Assembly (NCBI GenBank): GCA_015680685.1
Contig: MNCI01005884.1
Location: 1-64,000, forward strand
From: Gnetum montanum
Taxonomy: Eukaryota > Streptophyta > Gnetopsida > Gnetales > Gnetaceae
Length of the DNA: 64,000 nucleotides
Direction of reading: 5' to 3'
This document shows, one piece after another, positions 35,217-47,537 of the stretch. Position numbers and translations under genes: made by a program. A model generated the notes under the pieces. The model was given only the letters and a program-made list of their open reading frames with translations, was not told where the DNA came from and made no database searches. Position 1 is the stretch's first letter, and the number at the start of each line of letters is the position of its first letter.

Positions 35217-36049
35217 TTTCGCAAAAAGGGATTGAGGTAAATCCAAAAAAGAGAAGGTTCATCTAATGAATAACATGCCAACTAGAGACTGTTAGAGATG
35301 TTTGGTCATTCCTTGGATACACTAGATACTACCAACAATTCATATAGAATTTCTCTAAGATCACAAAGTTGTTGGTAGAGCTTATAAAGAAAGATGCACC
35401 TTTCATTTGGACCAAAGAATGTGAACATGCATTCCAATAGTTAAAAGAAAAACTTGTAGAAACACCAATCCTACAAGCACCAGATTGGTCTAGACCCTTC
35501 CATATTATGATGGATGCATCCAACTATGCCTTGGGAGCAATGCTCACATAGATGGATGATAAGAAATGCCCATAATAAATCCACTATGCAAGCTAAAGAA
35601 TTGTGGAAGGATAGTTAAATTACACCATCAAGGAGAAATAACTAATGGCAGTGGTGTACACTTTGAAAAAATTTAGGCACTATGTGCTTGGCTACAAAGT
35701 ATTTGTGCACACGGACCATAGTGCAATCTGCTTTCTCATGAATAAGCCAAGAATGAGCCCTTGTGTCATATGGTGGCTAGTGATCTTGTAGGAATTTGAT
35801 CTTAGAATGGTAGATCAAAAAGGGACCAAGAATGTGGTTGTTGATCACCTCACCTACTTAAGATGGGATAATAAAGAGAAGGAGAGCCTACTCTTTGATC
35901 AATTTCTAGACGAACTCCTCTTTACAAAAGTAATAAGTGAACAAATATCTACAAAAGCAACATGGTATAATGGCATCCTCACTTATCTTCTCACTCAAGA
36001 GATGCTACAAGATTTGGATTTTAGAAAGATGCAACAATTTCTTCATTGA
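35217..36049 (+). pseudogene. RT thumb and RNase H of Athila-like element E (decayed)
   Basis: Opens in the thumb block (GIEVNPKKRR, homologous to GHKISQKWIEVDPKKRS in element A). RNase H blocks: FIWTKECEHAFQ, FHIMMDASNYALGAM with the catalytic Asp (35495-35540), and VDQKGTKNVVVDHLTYLRW at the end (35810-35866). 35807-36049 is open for 80 residues. Confidence 0.85.
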
Positions 36050-36955
36050 GTCAAATACTTCATGGAAATCAATAGACACCTCTATAAGGAGTGTGCCTAT
36101 GGCCTGATTCATTGGTGTCTCCCTGACAAAGATCAACTATGTATTCTCTAGAATGTTCATGAAGGTCCTTGCAGAGGCCACTATGCAGGGAGATGCATGG
36201 TAGAAAAAATTCTAATGGCAAGATACTACTAGCCTATAATCTTTAGGGATACCCATTAGTTTGTCTAATCTTGTGAACATTGTCAATGAGACAAGGGGTT
36301 GATCGCTCACATGGAAGGTCCTAAATAGTGGATTGAACCATTGGAACCTTTTGACATATGGGGCATTGACTTCATGGATCCCATCACACCCATGTCCAAT
36401 GGAAAGGCATATATTATAGTAGCAATTGACTACTGCACAAAATGGGTAGAAGCAACAATTGTTAATGATTGTACATCATCCACTGCAACTAAATTTATAT
36501 AACAAAATATTATAAATAGGTTTGGGGTTCCATGTTCACTAATTTCTAATAATGAAACTCATTTCACAAGTGCCACTTTTAGAAAATTAATGCAACGCTT
36601 GGGGTTTGAACATAAATTAACAACACCTTATCACCCCTAAGCCAATAGTTAAGTAGAGGTAACCAACCAGGAGATCACAAAAATACTAACGTAGATGATT
36701 AGAAAATATAAGAAGGATTGGAGTACAAAAATTGATGATGCTCTCTAGGTTTATCATTCAACATGGAAACTTCCTATTGGCTATTCTCCCTACAAGTTAG
36801 TGTGTGAAAAACTTCCAACACTTCCAATCTAGTTCAAACTTCATACACTCTCAACAGCTTGTGATCTAGATCTTGACCTAAGTCTACCATAGAAAGAATG
36901 ATTAATCAACCTAAATGTGCTAGATGAAAATTAATTAGTGCAAATAAAATTGCTA
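36050..36955 (+). pseudogene. integrase of Athila-like element E (decayed)
   Basis: HHCC zinc domain as VHEGPCRGHYAGR and CEHC (36155-36290). Core: WGIDFMDPITP (first Asp), SNNETHFTS (second Asp changed to Asn), VEVTNQEITK (Glu kept). C-terminal block GYSPYKLVCEKLP. Two CAA-to-TAA-type stops flank the conserved Ala-Asn just before the Glu. Confidence 0.85.
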
Positions 36956-38868
36956 TCTTCTCACAGGACATAGTGTCACTATTGTTGTTTACTAATGATG
37001 GTTTGTGCTTAATGTTGTGATTGTAGATGTTTATTTCTATTTTTTAATTCTAATGTCTAATGCCTTTGACATGGTTTATTTTTCATGGAATAGGCAATGA
37101 TCCCACGTCATTCACCCATCCAATGAACTCTATGGTTTTCCTTGTTTTGGGAATTTGAGGTCCCTTCCATTAGGAAGGATTCAAAGGTTTGTAAAGGGTG
37201 TGACTTCAACGGAACTCACTACTCTTTGTACTCTTCTACTTACTTGAGTGCTTAAGTGTTTGTCATAGACTTCTTACCATTCCATACCAACCACTACTAG
37301 GAAGTCAAATAAAGTCTTTACATGGTATGGTTCCCATCCAAAAATTCAAAAAAAAAAATCGATGGAGATTCAAAGAAAACCTCTTAGACTCAATAAGTGA
37401 ATAAATTTCTTACATGGTGTGGTTCCCATTTTAAAAAAATCAAAATTCAAAGCACATCCCTTGGACAAATAAACAAGCTACAAGCACTAGTTATGGGACT
37501 AGAAAGACATGCACCTATGCCTAAAGGCCCCCTCTAACTAAGGCATTCTCTTAGTTCCTACTTCTCTCTTTTCTTCTCCTTATGGAATGATGGTTTTCTT
37601 GTGGAAGCACTCCCGTGTCTTGTGTGGATGGATCGATCTTAGGGTGAGGATGTGAAATCACTGACAGTGGATGATTTTGGTTTGGACTAATGATGGAACT
37701 TCCCAGGTCATTTTAAACACAAATTCCACAAGGGACTTCTTATGACCTCAATTTGAAACTCCATTTCAGCTTCTCTATCATCCATCCATGCTCCCATAAC
37801 TCACCTCATTTCCATGCTCTATGTCTTGGTATGATGTGTTTGAATTCTTGGGTAGATTCTTTCTGGTTGGTCCTTAAGTTTTCATGAACATTAATTTACT
37901 ATGGGGCCCACAAACTCCTTAGTTGAGGTTATGTAAGGGCAACAAGGGCATGAGCCTACTATGGGAAGGATCCCCTTGCATAGCTTTTGACATGGTTAGT
38001 TAATATTCCTTACCTTTGACATTGCTACAATCCTATCTTTCACATATTCCATTGAGTATTCTACTCAGTGCTTCTTAACCTTTTATTTCATTCATCTCTT
38101 GAATCAATTTTTCTCCATTTTTTCAAATTTATGAGATCTAATGCACTCTTCTCATGTTTTCATAATATTCTTGGCCTTTTGAGATTTCATTTGACCCCAA
38201 TTTCATTCAAAAATTCTTTGTATTTTGCAAGTTTGACCAAAGTCAACGATTATCTATGATGGTTAATGATTATCTATGATCAAAGTCAAAGGCCTTGTCA
38301 ACATAGTGCTTACATCCTATATATACCACCGAGTACTTAGGAATTTTTTTTATATGCTCATAACACAAGGGGAGCTTTTGCAATTTTTTAGAGCCCAAAA
38401 CCTTCCAAATCTCATAACTTCCCAACCATTTGTCCAAATCACTCCATTTTTTGACCTTGCACTTACCAGAGGTAAGATCTTTATTGTGGGGGCCACAAAC
38501 CTTAAGGTTTCTAATGAAAATTTTTGAACAGTTTTCTAACTCCCTCAAAGGATTAATAACATTAATAACAGATAAACATTAATGTTTTACAGTTAACCCT
38601 TCCAACAAGCTCTAGGATGATTTATTAATGACGACACATAAGTAAAATGATAATTGGAGTAATTAAATCAACCATAATCACAACTTAGCCAAGTGTAACT
38701 ATCCTAAATAGATAAAGGTAACCCAACTACTTTAAATTACATAACAATTGTGAACCCATGGTTTCATTGTGATTACAAATTTTACCAAAATAAAAGCACC
38801 TGCAGGAAGGGGGACCCTCTCAACCATGAGAGAAATAGCCCAAGGCTGAAAGGGACCAACAATAACAA
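36956..38868 (+). other. conserved spacer between integrase and third ORF, element E
   Basis: Homologous to 6741-9099 of element A. It contains the local duplication with GGTTCCCAT (37320-37450), an AAGGCCTTGTCAACATAG U3-like repeat (38288-38305), a TATA box at 38318-38325, the consensus donor AGAG/GTAAGAT at 38472, and a candidate acceptor CACCTGCAG ending at 38805. No convincing protein in it. Confidence 0.6.
38316..38325 (+). promoter_or_regulatory. internal TATA box ahead of third ORF, element E
   Basis: CCTATATATA follows U3-like repeats and lies about 150 bp before the conserved donor, the same arrangement as in element A at 7303-7312. Confidence 0.4.
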
Positions 38869-41800
38869 GCCCAAGAACTGCTAGAAGCAACCCATGCAAT
38901 GGGATTTCTTCATGAGGAGCTTGAAGTGGAATCTATCCAACAAATTCCAGATGAAGAAGTGCCTACTGAACAATCACAACAAGGAAAAGTGTTTGGACCT
39001 ATGCCAAGGCTTGAGGTCACTTTGACTGAGGCCTATCTTGACATCATTAGGTCCCAAGAAACTTAAAAATCAATCCTTCATGAGATCGACTTTGGGCCAT
39101 TCCTTGAGAAAGCTCTAGAATATGTCATGACTCAATTACAAATCTCTCTCATGTGGCTAATCATCATGTCTAGTGGAGAGTGTTACATGGAAGAAACATA
39201 CCTCTTTTGGAGTAATAGAAGGTTGAGCTCCATTGTCAAAATCAAGGACATTCAAGTTCCCTACTCAGTAAAATCTATAGCATAGGCACTTGGATTGCCT
39301 AACACTAGGACATAGCTAGTAGAACTATCCATAAAGGGTGATCTTGAGGCAAAGAAGGAGTGGACATAATAGTGCTATGGGGATGACTGTAAGGAGTATG
39401 TCATGCTCACACTAGTGGAGTGAATTTATTTCAAAATTATGGCCTATCACCTTAATCCAAAAATGAGGCCAGGAAATGTGACTGCTTTCTCCACCTGAGC
39501 ATTCACTACTCTAAGCAGGAAATTTCCCATCAACCTTACACAACTAATTTACTTAGAGATCTAGAAGTGCTTCAAGGAAAATGAATGTGGAAGGAAAACC
39601 TTTCCCTTTCCATGCCTCATTCAAAAACTTTGCAAAATGATAGGCATCATCCACTACTCCAATGATATCATCAAGCATGCTTCTTTAAGATAAAATACAA
39701 GTGATGACCTAAGAAGAGGAGCAACCACCACCATCACCTACTTAAGAAAGAACGCTAGAGGCCTACATAGCCATTAAGCAATTATGCAAAATCTGAGAGT
39801 AACACTTGAGTGAGCAAGAGAATATGCAAGAATGAGCGGGAAAAATCCATCTGTATACTAACCAATGATGAGTCACCTTAATGAGGTGTCTTGAATAGTT
39901 AGCTAGATAGAGAATGGTGGGCCAATCTTCTCTTCCTAGTGAATGTAGCTACTTGGAGGTCAAATCCCAAGGCTTGGAAGGTAGCAGTATTCTTATTTCA
40001 ACATCACCTATTCCCAAAAATCTCTAGGAATGCCATCAATTTCTTGGTGCATTTGAAGGAAGGTGAAGAGGCAACTATTTTGGTGATGCAACACCAAGAG
40101 AAGGAAACTATAGCTAAATTTTTTGCTAACCATGTAGCTAAAGCATTAAATATACTTATGGTATCTATACCAAATGTATCTACACTTCAAGACATGTAGA
40201 TGTCCATACGCATGGTTAGAAAAAAGTTAAATGTAGCCTAACATGAAGAATTTCTAGAATGACTGGTGGGGGCATCCGATTTTGGACATCTTTGATTTTT
40301 TAGAAGACATCACTGCAACCTAGTCAAAGCTATTGAATGTAAGGGGAAAGTGCATTATTTTGAAGGGGCAACTTAAAATAGCTTAAGAAAAAAACCAATA
40401 CTTGGCCACAAAGGCTACCAAATTACATGCCTAGCTTGCTAATCCTGCAATCCTCAACCCAATAGTAATAAGAGATGAAGCTTTCAAACAACTTTAGGAA
40501 CAATTCTAGAAGGCTAAGGAGAAGCAGTTATGACCATCTTCAACCAATCCATAGCTGAAGAAAAAATGTATTTAATTCAAAAGGGCTTAGCACAGATGCA
40601 CTAGGAGAATGAGACCCTAACCACACAAAATCATCATTTGCAAAATGTTCATGATCAAAAGGACCAAATACAAGAATTTATTCATCAATAATAGGGGCAA
40701 CTTATTAGGGTGAAACTAAATTGAGGATATTGCTTGTAAAAAATCAAAATCTATCAATGAAGGAAGTGTGTGCCTTGCATTAGAAGTCTACCATTGAAAT
40801 CATCACTTAGAAGAATGAGGCTCTGAAGTTCAAAAAAGTGAAGAATTACTATAGAGCACAAGTTGGCTCGCAAAAGGAAGTTAATGAAAAATACATTTAG
40901 ATGGCAAAGGTAAAAATGAATGAAGCCCTCTAGCAACTCCAATAGGGAAGAGAATTTTGGCAACCCATCATTGATGGGATTGACACCTACAACAAAGTAG
41001 AGATCCACGTAAATGAATTGTAAAACAAAGAAATGATAAAATATATGGAGTTGGAAAATCTCCGATATATGTAAGCCTCACAATGTTGACTACTGAATAG
41101 TCATGGTTAAAGTTGGAGAAGCAAGTGGCTAGCTTGTATTTTTTATAAGAGGCCAAGTTCAAGCACCATAAAGACACCAAGTAGAAGCTTGAGACTACAA
41201 ATTCTGAACTCAAAGTTCTTAGAGCATGGTTTAGAGATCAACGATCAATCATAGAGAAGCTAGCCAAGCGAAAGAATGACTACTAGGACCTAAAGCACAA
41301 AGTCATGGTATTCAACATTGAATGCAAACAGTTAATTTTTTGGTTCATCAATGTAAAGGAGTTGTTTCTAATAATCCCATGTCCCTAGGATGTGCCCATT
41401 CCAACCTGTACTGTTCGAAATCGTCGGTCTCCAGCTGGAAAGAAACAGAAACCAGGGGATCACAGGACATGCACAGAAGACCCTACCTTCACCTGAGGGC
41501 AAGCTGGAATGAACGAAGTTAGAGTACCTTGAGTGGTCCGCATGCGAATTAGGCAAGGATTTCCCCAAACATACACCGAGGTGCTATACGCTAGGTTATA
41601 TGTAAACGGCATGAAAGATGCAAGACAGTGCTGAAACAGCGTAATTGATGCAAACAGAGCATAGACGGTGTAAACGTAAATGTAGAACAACGTAAACAAT
41701 GAAAATGCAACAATTAATGCAAACTGTAATAGTTTTTAGGAAGAAAATGTAACAATGGCATTTCAAAATGAGAGTACAATGTACCGGTCTAACGTAATTA

Positions 41801-42689
41801 TGGATTTGCCACAAGGCGGACAAAAAGCCCTAGTGGATGCAAGGATGACTGTGGGCTGGTTCACACTATAGGCACAGCGTAGAGGCTGTATGCTTAGCGT
41901 ACAAGGTTGTCCAGCGTATATGGTTTTCTGCTCTGGTTCTCAGCATCTCTGCTCTTCTCTGGGTTTTTTTGCTCAAAATTTCCAACCCCTAATCTAAATA
42001 AAAATTGGTGTTTTTATACAGGTTTAGACGTTAGACTCAAGTTGGGTGACACATGGTGCATTGACTGGGTGCAAAAGCGTAAAATTTACAAGTGTACAAC
42101 ATGTTACATTTGTTGAGCGTATACGCTATATCAGGCGGGCATAGACTCTAGGCATATACACTAGGCGTATACGCTAGATGTGCTAGGCGTATACACTGTG
42201 GATGCTAGGCGTATACGCTGATGGCTATTGGGTTGTACCAAGTCTTGTTCTACAGTGCTGTTTCCATGCCTTCTTCGAGGATTGCATGCCAGGTGTATAC
42301 ATCGGTTGTACCTGCTGGGCGTCTACGCTGTGAACTTCGGGCGTATATGCTGTGGATGTCGGGCGTATACACTGGGCGTATACGCTATGGATGTGAACTT
42401 GAGCATATATGCTAGGTGTATACGCTGGGAATGCATACTTAGTGAAATTAAATATCTGATCTCTGAAGTTGCCGTGTTTGACACCAGATGTAGCCGTGGT
42501 CATCTGTGGGTCTCAAGGACCTGCTTCTTGTTGGAGAAGTACTAAGCTTGAAATTTTATGGTGTTTCACAACCCACATCAATGAAGATGCATGGATGATG
42601 CACAATCCTGGAAGCAAGAAGGGAAAAATGAAACCACTACTTGATGCTTTTTGTGTCTTGCCTAAAGTTGTAACAATAGCAGGATAGTC
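38869..42689 (+). pseudogene. third ORF of Athila-like element E (interrupted)
   Basis: Same protein as 6740-4077 of element A. Landmarks: QELLEATHAMGFLHEELEVE (38873 on), MPRLEVTLTEAYLDIIRS, EWT..CYGDDCKEYVMLTL (39358-39420), AYHLNPKMRPGNVTAFST and SRKFPINLTQLIYLEI with PFPCLIQKLCK (39510-39640). The second half is rich in Lys, Glu and Gln, for example LKIA.EKNQYLATKATKLHA and MNEAL.QLQ, consistent with a coiled coil. The ORF is split by solo LTR F; its tail THINEDAWMMHNPGSKKGKM resumes at 42574. Several TAG stops. Function unknown. Confidence 0.7.
41407..42568 (-). repeat. solo Tat-type LTR F inserted in third ORF of element E
   Basis: 1,162 bp with perfect CAACC duplications (41402-41406 and 42569-42573). 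On the minus strand it starts TGAAACACCATAAAATTTCA, close to the element C LTR start TGAAACACCACAAAATTTCA, and ends CGAACAGTACA like element C. It carries about a dozen copies of the palindrome AGCGTATACGCT or near variants at 42116-42432. Confidence 0.87.
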
Positions 42690-42694
42690 ACAAT

Positions 42695-44808
42695 TGAAAC
42701 ACCACAAAATTTCAGCTTAGACACTTTGAAACAAGAACGACTCAAGCTCTTTCAGCATTCAAGAGGCAAAAAACTTGTCTAAGACATGGAACTCACATCT
42801 AGCTTGCCCAAGCCAGCTTGCGCATGCGGTCAAGCTAGCTTGCCCTCAACATAACCAACCCTCAAAACTTCAAAATTAGGTTAAAATGGTCCTAATTTGA
42901 ATGGGCAAAGCCCCCTCGGGGCCCATTGATGACTACTCCAAGTTTTAGCATCCAAAACCCAAGATTTCAAGTCAGAATTGCACAAATCTTGCTACTCACA
43001 CTAAGGTCATGCTGAGGTCATGCTGGCCAACATGAGTACAACATGAGAATAGCTTGACCAACTTTTAGGGCCCTAAAATCAAGTCCAAATAGTCTGAATT
43101 CAAGCATGTGGACTCCCCCTCAAGCTTCACTAATGTTCATTGCAACTCCCGACCTCCAGAACCTCGAAAATTAAGCTCAAAATCACATGATTTATTTACT
43201 CATGCCCAGGTCACGCTGGGGTCATGTTGGGGTCACGCTAGAGCATGAGCCCAGTGTAACCAAACAAAAATAGGTCAAATCAAGCAATCCCAAGCACAAT
43301 TTTCAGCATCAACTCAATCCCCAGGGATAGGCAATAGTTCTACGTGTTCACAGGCTCCAGAAAATCAAGATTCGGGCATGAAACATGACATTTTGGCTAG
43401 GTCATGTTGAGGTCACACAATGGTCACACTGAGGTCACGCTGACAGTGTGAGCCTAGCATGACCTATCAAAAGTGACTCAAATCACGACATGAATACACT
43501 GAAATTTAGCATCCAAGCCATCCAAGAGAGTAGGCAACAGTTGCACTTCAAAGAACAGGCATCAAAAGTTAAAATTCAACTCAAAATGTGTTACTTCCAG
43601 TTGCTCATGCCTAGGTCACGCTGGGGTCACGTTGACAGCGTGAGCCTAGTGTGAGTTGCCAAAATGACCCAGATCAGGGCCCAAGCAGGCTCAGAATCAG
43701 CATGCAGGTTTTCCCAAGGGTAGGTGGCAATTACATTTGAATGATAGGTCTCAAAACTCAAAATGTGATTTGAAATAAACCATTCCAGCTTGCTCACACC
43801 TAGCTCACGCCTAGGTCATGCTGCAGCGTGAGTCCAGTGTGAGCACTAGTCATCAGCATGAGTACTATTCATGTCTAGACAAAAGTAATTTAGACACACA
43901 CTGAGGGCACACCAAGATCAAATCAACTCATGCTGGGAACCTTGGTGAAGTAGAGATGCCTCAAACAGCCACGAAACCACTCAAATCGACACCCTGTAGC
44001 AATCAATTCAAAGGGCCATGAAGTTTCAAGTGAGCCAGAGTCAATCCCTCTTGGAATTCATTGTAAATTTTCATTGTAAGCTTCATCATCTAAGCTTGTC
44101 AAGATCCTACACTACTTCCATGAGCATAAGATAGCTTGCGTTGTATGATACAGTGCACCTAGTCTAGAACGTAGTCCGCCTGTGTACACCTATCACGTGA
44201 TCCATTTTTCATGGGCCTCATAGCCATTGACCTCATTTGCAAATCCTACTCCTGAGGCTAGAAAAATGTATAAATACCCTATTCATTGACATAACCAAGG
44301 GGGGGGGGCAAAAAATTTGAAAAAGAAAACTAGCAATCCTGAGCCCAGACGCACGTGATTCCCGGTGCCTGTAAACACCACACATCAGAGCTTAATGTCT
44401 AACTTGCAATCTAGCCACGCAACTACGTTTTGACCGGTGCACATTTTTTTAATCAATACAACACAATTTTATTTTTCCTTCCATTATGCTATTTTGGTTC
44501 ATTATCTGCATTATTCTGTTTTATCGCATGTTTTTGCAATACATTCTTTGTACGTTTACACACTCTATTTCATGTCTACGTTCGTTGCATTATGCTCTTC
44601 GTTTTACATTTCGTAACAATAACCCCAGTGCTGGCCATATCACATGCTCAGGGAAGTCCTTGGTTGATCTGCGTGTAGACCATCCAAGGCACTCTACCTT
44701 CATTTTTCCATCTTGCCATCACACAAAGGTAGGGTCTTCTCTATCTCTCTGGAGATCTTTCGGCGTACATTTTCTTCCAACCTTGCACTGATATTTTCAA
44801 ACAATATA
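42695..44808 (+). repeat. 5' LTR of element C
   Basis: 2,114 bp from TGAAACACCAC to CAAACAATATA. It includes repeated GGTCACGCTGAGGTCACGCT-type segments (43010-43860), AGCTTGC palindromes (42800-42850), a TATA box at 44269-44276 and a run of G at about 44302-44310. It is about 450 bp longer than the 3' LTR, which has lost part of the GGTCACGCT region. Confidence 0.85.
44269..44276 (+). promoter_or_regulatory. TATA box in 5' LTR of element C
   Basis: TATAAATA in AATGTATAAATACCC, conserved at 61518-61525 in the 3' LTR. Confidence 0.65.
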
Positions 44809-44813
44809 GAATT

Positions 44814-44831
44814 TGGTGCTAGAAGGAGGGC
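44814..44831 (+). other. primer-binding site of element C
   Basis: TGGTGCTAGAAGGAGGGC, identical to the site of element B, five bases after the LTR end. tRNA not identified. Confidence 0.7.
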
Positions 44832-45623
44832 ATGAACCTTCATTTACATTCTGTACACGTGCCATTGCATTCCCCACTATCCAGCATCCAAAGTGCAATG
44901 TCCAGTTCCTGCAAATTATCCATGGCCGAGTGTCCATACGCTGCCTATTTTCCAGCATCCATATGTTGCACTCTCTTCAACGTTCATACACTGCACCCTC
45001 TTCAACGTTCATACATGGCCCTCAGTGTCCACATGCTATCCTTTGCCCCTGGACATTACCTTCTTCCCTAGAAGTTGTGTTCTTCCTATAGACGATGTGC
45101 CTTGTCTTCAGACATTCTGCCTTGTCTTTTGACATTGTTCCCTATCTTCAGACGTTGTGGCTTGTCCTCAATGTAGACATGCTATGCCTTTGATCCCAGT
45201 GTGCACATGCTATATTTTTAAGCATAGACATGTTGTACAATGTACCTCCCTCATAAAATTGCACATTCTGCACACACTGCCTAGATTTCTCAAGCTAGCT
45301 TGCATATGTTGCCTAGCTTGCTCAAGCTAGCTTGCATACGCCTAGCTTGCTCAAGCTTGGCTGCACACGCTACCCAGCTTGCTCAAGCTAGCTTGCATAT
45401 GCCCATCTTGCTCAAGCTTGGCTGCACATGCTACCTAGCTTTCTCAAGCTAGCTTGCATATGCCCAGCTTGCTCAAGCTCAGCTGCACATGCTGCCCAGC
45501 TTGCTCAAGTTAGGTTGCATACGCCCAGCATGCTCAAGCTCGACTACACATGCTGCCCAAATTGCTCAAGCTAGCTTGCATACACTGCTTACATAAATTC
45601 ATCTAGTCAAGCCAGTTACACAC
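44832..45623 (+). other. leader of element C
   Basis: About 790 bp, including small CTTCAACGTTCATACA duplications (44965-45015), GTCTTCAGACATTCTGC-like repeats (45105-45160) and the minisatellite at 45281-45592. Overlapping open frames here are low-complexity and not conserved in element B. Confidence 0.55.
45281..45592 (+). repeat. minisatellite of AGCTTGCTCAAGCTAGCTTG units, leader of element C
   Basis: About five imperfect units of some 62 bp, each pairing two half-units: TTGCTCAAGCTAGCTTGCAT and TTGCTCAAGCTTGGCTGCAC. CAAGCTAGCTTG is a perfect palindrome, so a transcript could form strong hairpins. The same words occur in the LTR (42800-42850 and 60490-60545). Confidence 0.8.
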
Positions 45624-47537
45624 ATGGAATCTTCTTAGATCAAAGAAACATTACTCGTTTCTGACCTTAATGCCAAAATCTCGAATCCTGTGACCGCAAC
45701 TGAACCCATAGTTGCCATTGGAGAGATGAACCCTCCAAGGCCAACTTGTTGGTCACTTAGGCTACAAGGCAAGGAACCTGCCTATACAATTCTCAACTTG
45801 GAACAATACAACTTCATCTACGTAAAGATCCAAGCTAACCTACCCATTGATTACATGAGAATGGAAGCAAAACGACAGTACAAACTCATCTATAAAGGGG
45901 GCCATAACTTTATCCCTTCAGCATATGACGTAATTCCCCTCTCTGAATCCTACCATGAACTCAAATCATAGCTCCTTAAGGCAAGGAATCAAACCTTGCT
46001 GCAACCCACTGTAAAGCCTCAAAACAGAGATGAGGAAGATGACTTCGCGGCTCAATTAGAACATGGGGATTCGTACCACACTCTCAGTCCTCATACTTAT
46101 GCAAACCCATTATTCCACCCTTTTACAAGAGAGACCATGTCTATTCATGCATTTATAAGCACTCAAGCACCTATCTTTCAATAGGAAGCACCTAGCCTTA
46201 TGCCTACTTTCCCTACGAACAACACCTAATTCAATGTGCCCATCCCTATTATTGCCCCAGTCACCACATTACCCCCTCTTCTACAAGTACAACCCCAAGA
46301 ACTCTCCTCTCAAGCTAGTATAGGAGTGACCTTCCCATCCCAAATAATTGGGATGCCATCCATAATACCTGCTTCTACATCTACTCATTATATACCACGA
46401 GTGAAAATCCAAGGAACACCCATCACTACTTCAACTCAATAGGTTCAGGGTGTTTCCTCACAACTTGTAACTAGGCAGTGGCCCGTGCCTATCATTCAAC
46501 AACATCAACCGGCTCATTACAGCGTACCACCTGTTACAATTCCATCCATGACTGTCCCTCAAGTACAACCATCAACTACCCTATAGTTATCCTTCCCAAA
46601 AATCACACAACAATCAAACTATTATCATGCTCAATCTAATCAACCAGCTGGTCCACCTTGTGCCCAAGAATGGGTAGAGGCTAGAAAAATGATGCAAGCG
46701 TTGACCGATGAAGTAAAGAGCCTCAAAATGGCAAACACTGAAGAAGTCAAGGTGATCAATTTTTATTAGGATGATCCGATTAGCTCTTCAGTGCCACCAT
46801 TGACTCTACCAAAAGGAATTTCATTGCCGCAGTTGACCAAGTATAACGAAGAAGGGGATCTGAATGCTCACCTAGTGACATTCCAATTAGAGTGTCTCTT
46901 ACTTCAAGCATGGCCTCATGCAATCCTATATGTATTCACCATGGCTTTAACTGGAAGGGCCTTAGACTGGTATCAAGCCCTACCACATAACTCCATATCC
47001 TCTTTGGAGGATTTGTTACATCAATTAGTTACCCGTTTTAAGTATAACCTAAAGCCTGAAGCCTGAAGCCACACTAGATAGTATAATCCAAATAAAACAA
47101 GCACCATTGGAGCCCATACAAAAATTAATCCAAAGATGGAGCATCACCCTTAACTAACTTCATGAGCCTATCTCGGAAATGTATTTACTTATAATCCTCA
47201 AGAGCACTGTGAATGATTTCATTAAGTCAAAACTTTATTATCTGAATGCTCGTACTTTGAGTCAAGCATTCGTCCAAATCAAAAAAATAGAGGAGGTAGC
47301 ACAAAAAAGTCATGACCCATCTTACCTAGCTTTCAAAAGCCAACATACGAAGAAAGATAACGATAAGTCTAAAACAACAGTCACAACAGTGGTAGAGACA
47401 TTTCAACCCAACAATGCAGGGCAAAAAGGGAAACAACTCGTCGCCCCCACTAGTCACGAAAGAACCGTGCCTACTCCTACACCTCAACCCTCCTCTGCCC
47501 AAATTGCTAACGCGAGTCATACTTGTACCTTTGAATG
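45624..47537 (+). pseudogene. gag of element C (decayed)
   Basis: Start set at the ATG of MESS, which is followed by one TAG and then IKETLLVSDLNAK in the gag frame. QYNFIYVKIQANLPIDY (45810-45860) aligns with element B. A Pro/Thr/Gln-rich linker spans 46190-46640. The capsid core is open at 46791-47066, with LTGRALDWYQALPHNSISS and FKYNLKPE. The basic C-terminal part (47179-47537) has KKDNDKSKTTVTTVVE. Confidence 0.82.

Noticed and set aside
37320-37500. Local duplication in the Athila spacer as a terminal repeat of a separate transposon
   Set aside because: The same duplication is in element A at the same place; no inverted termini or target duplication flank it.
44430-45132. Several overlapping open frames in the LTR end and leader of element C
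   Set aside because: Low-complexity His/Phe/Ser-rich translations that overlap each other; the sequence is LTR or leader with TATA box, primer site and repeats.
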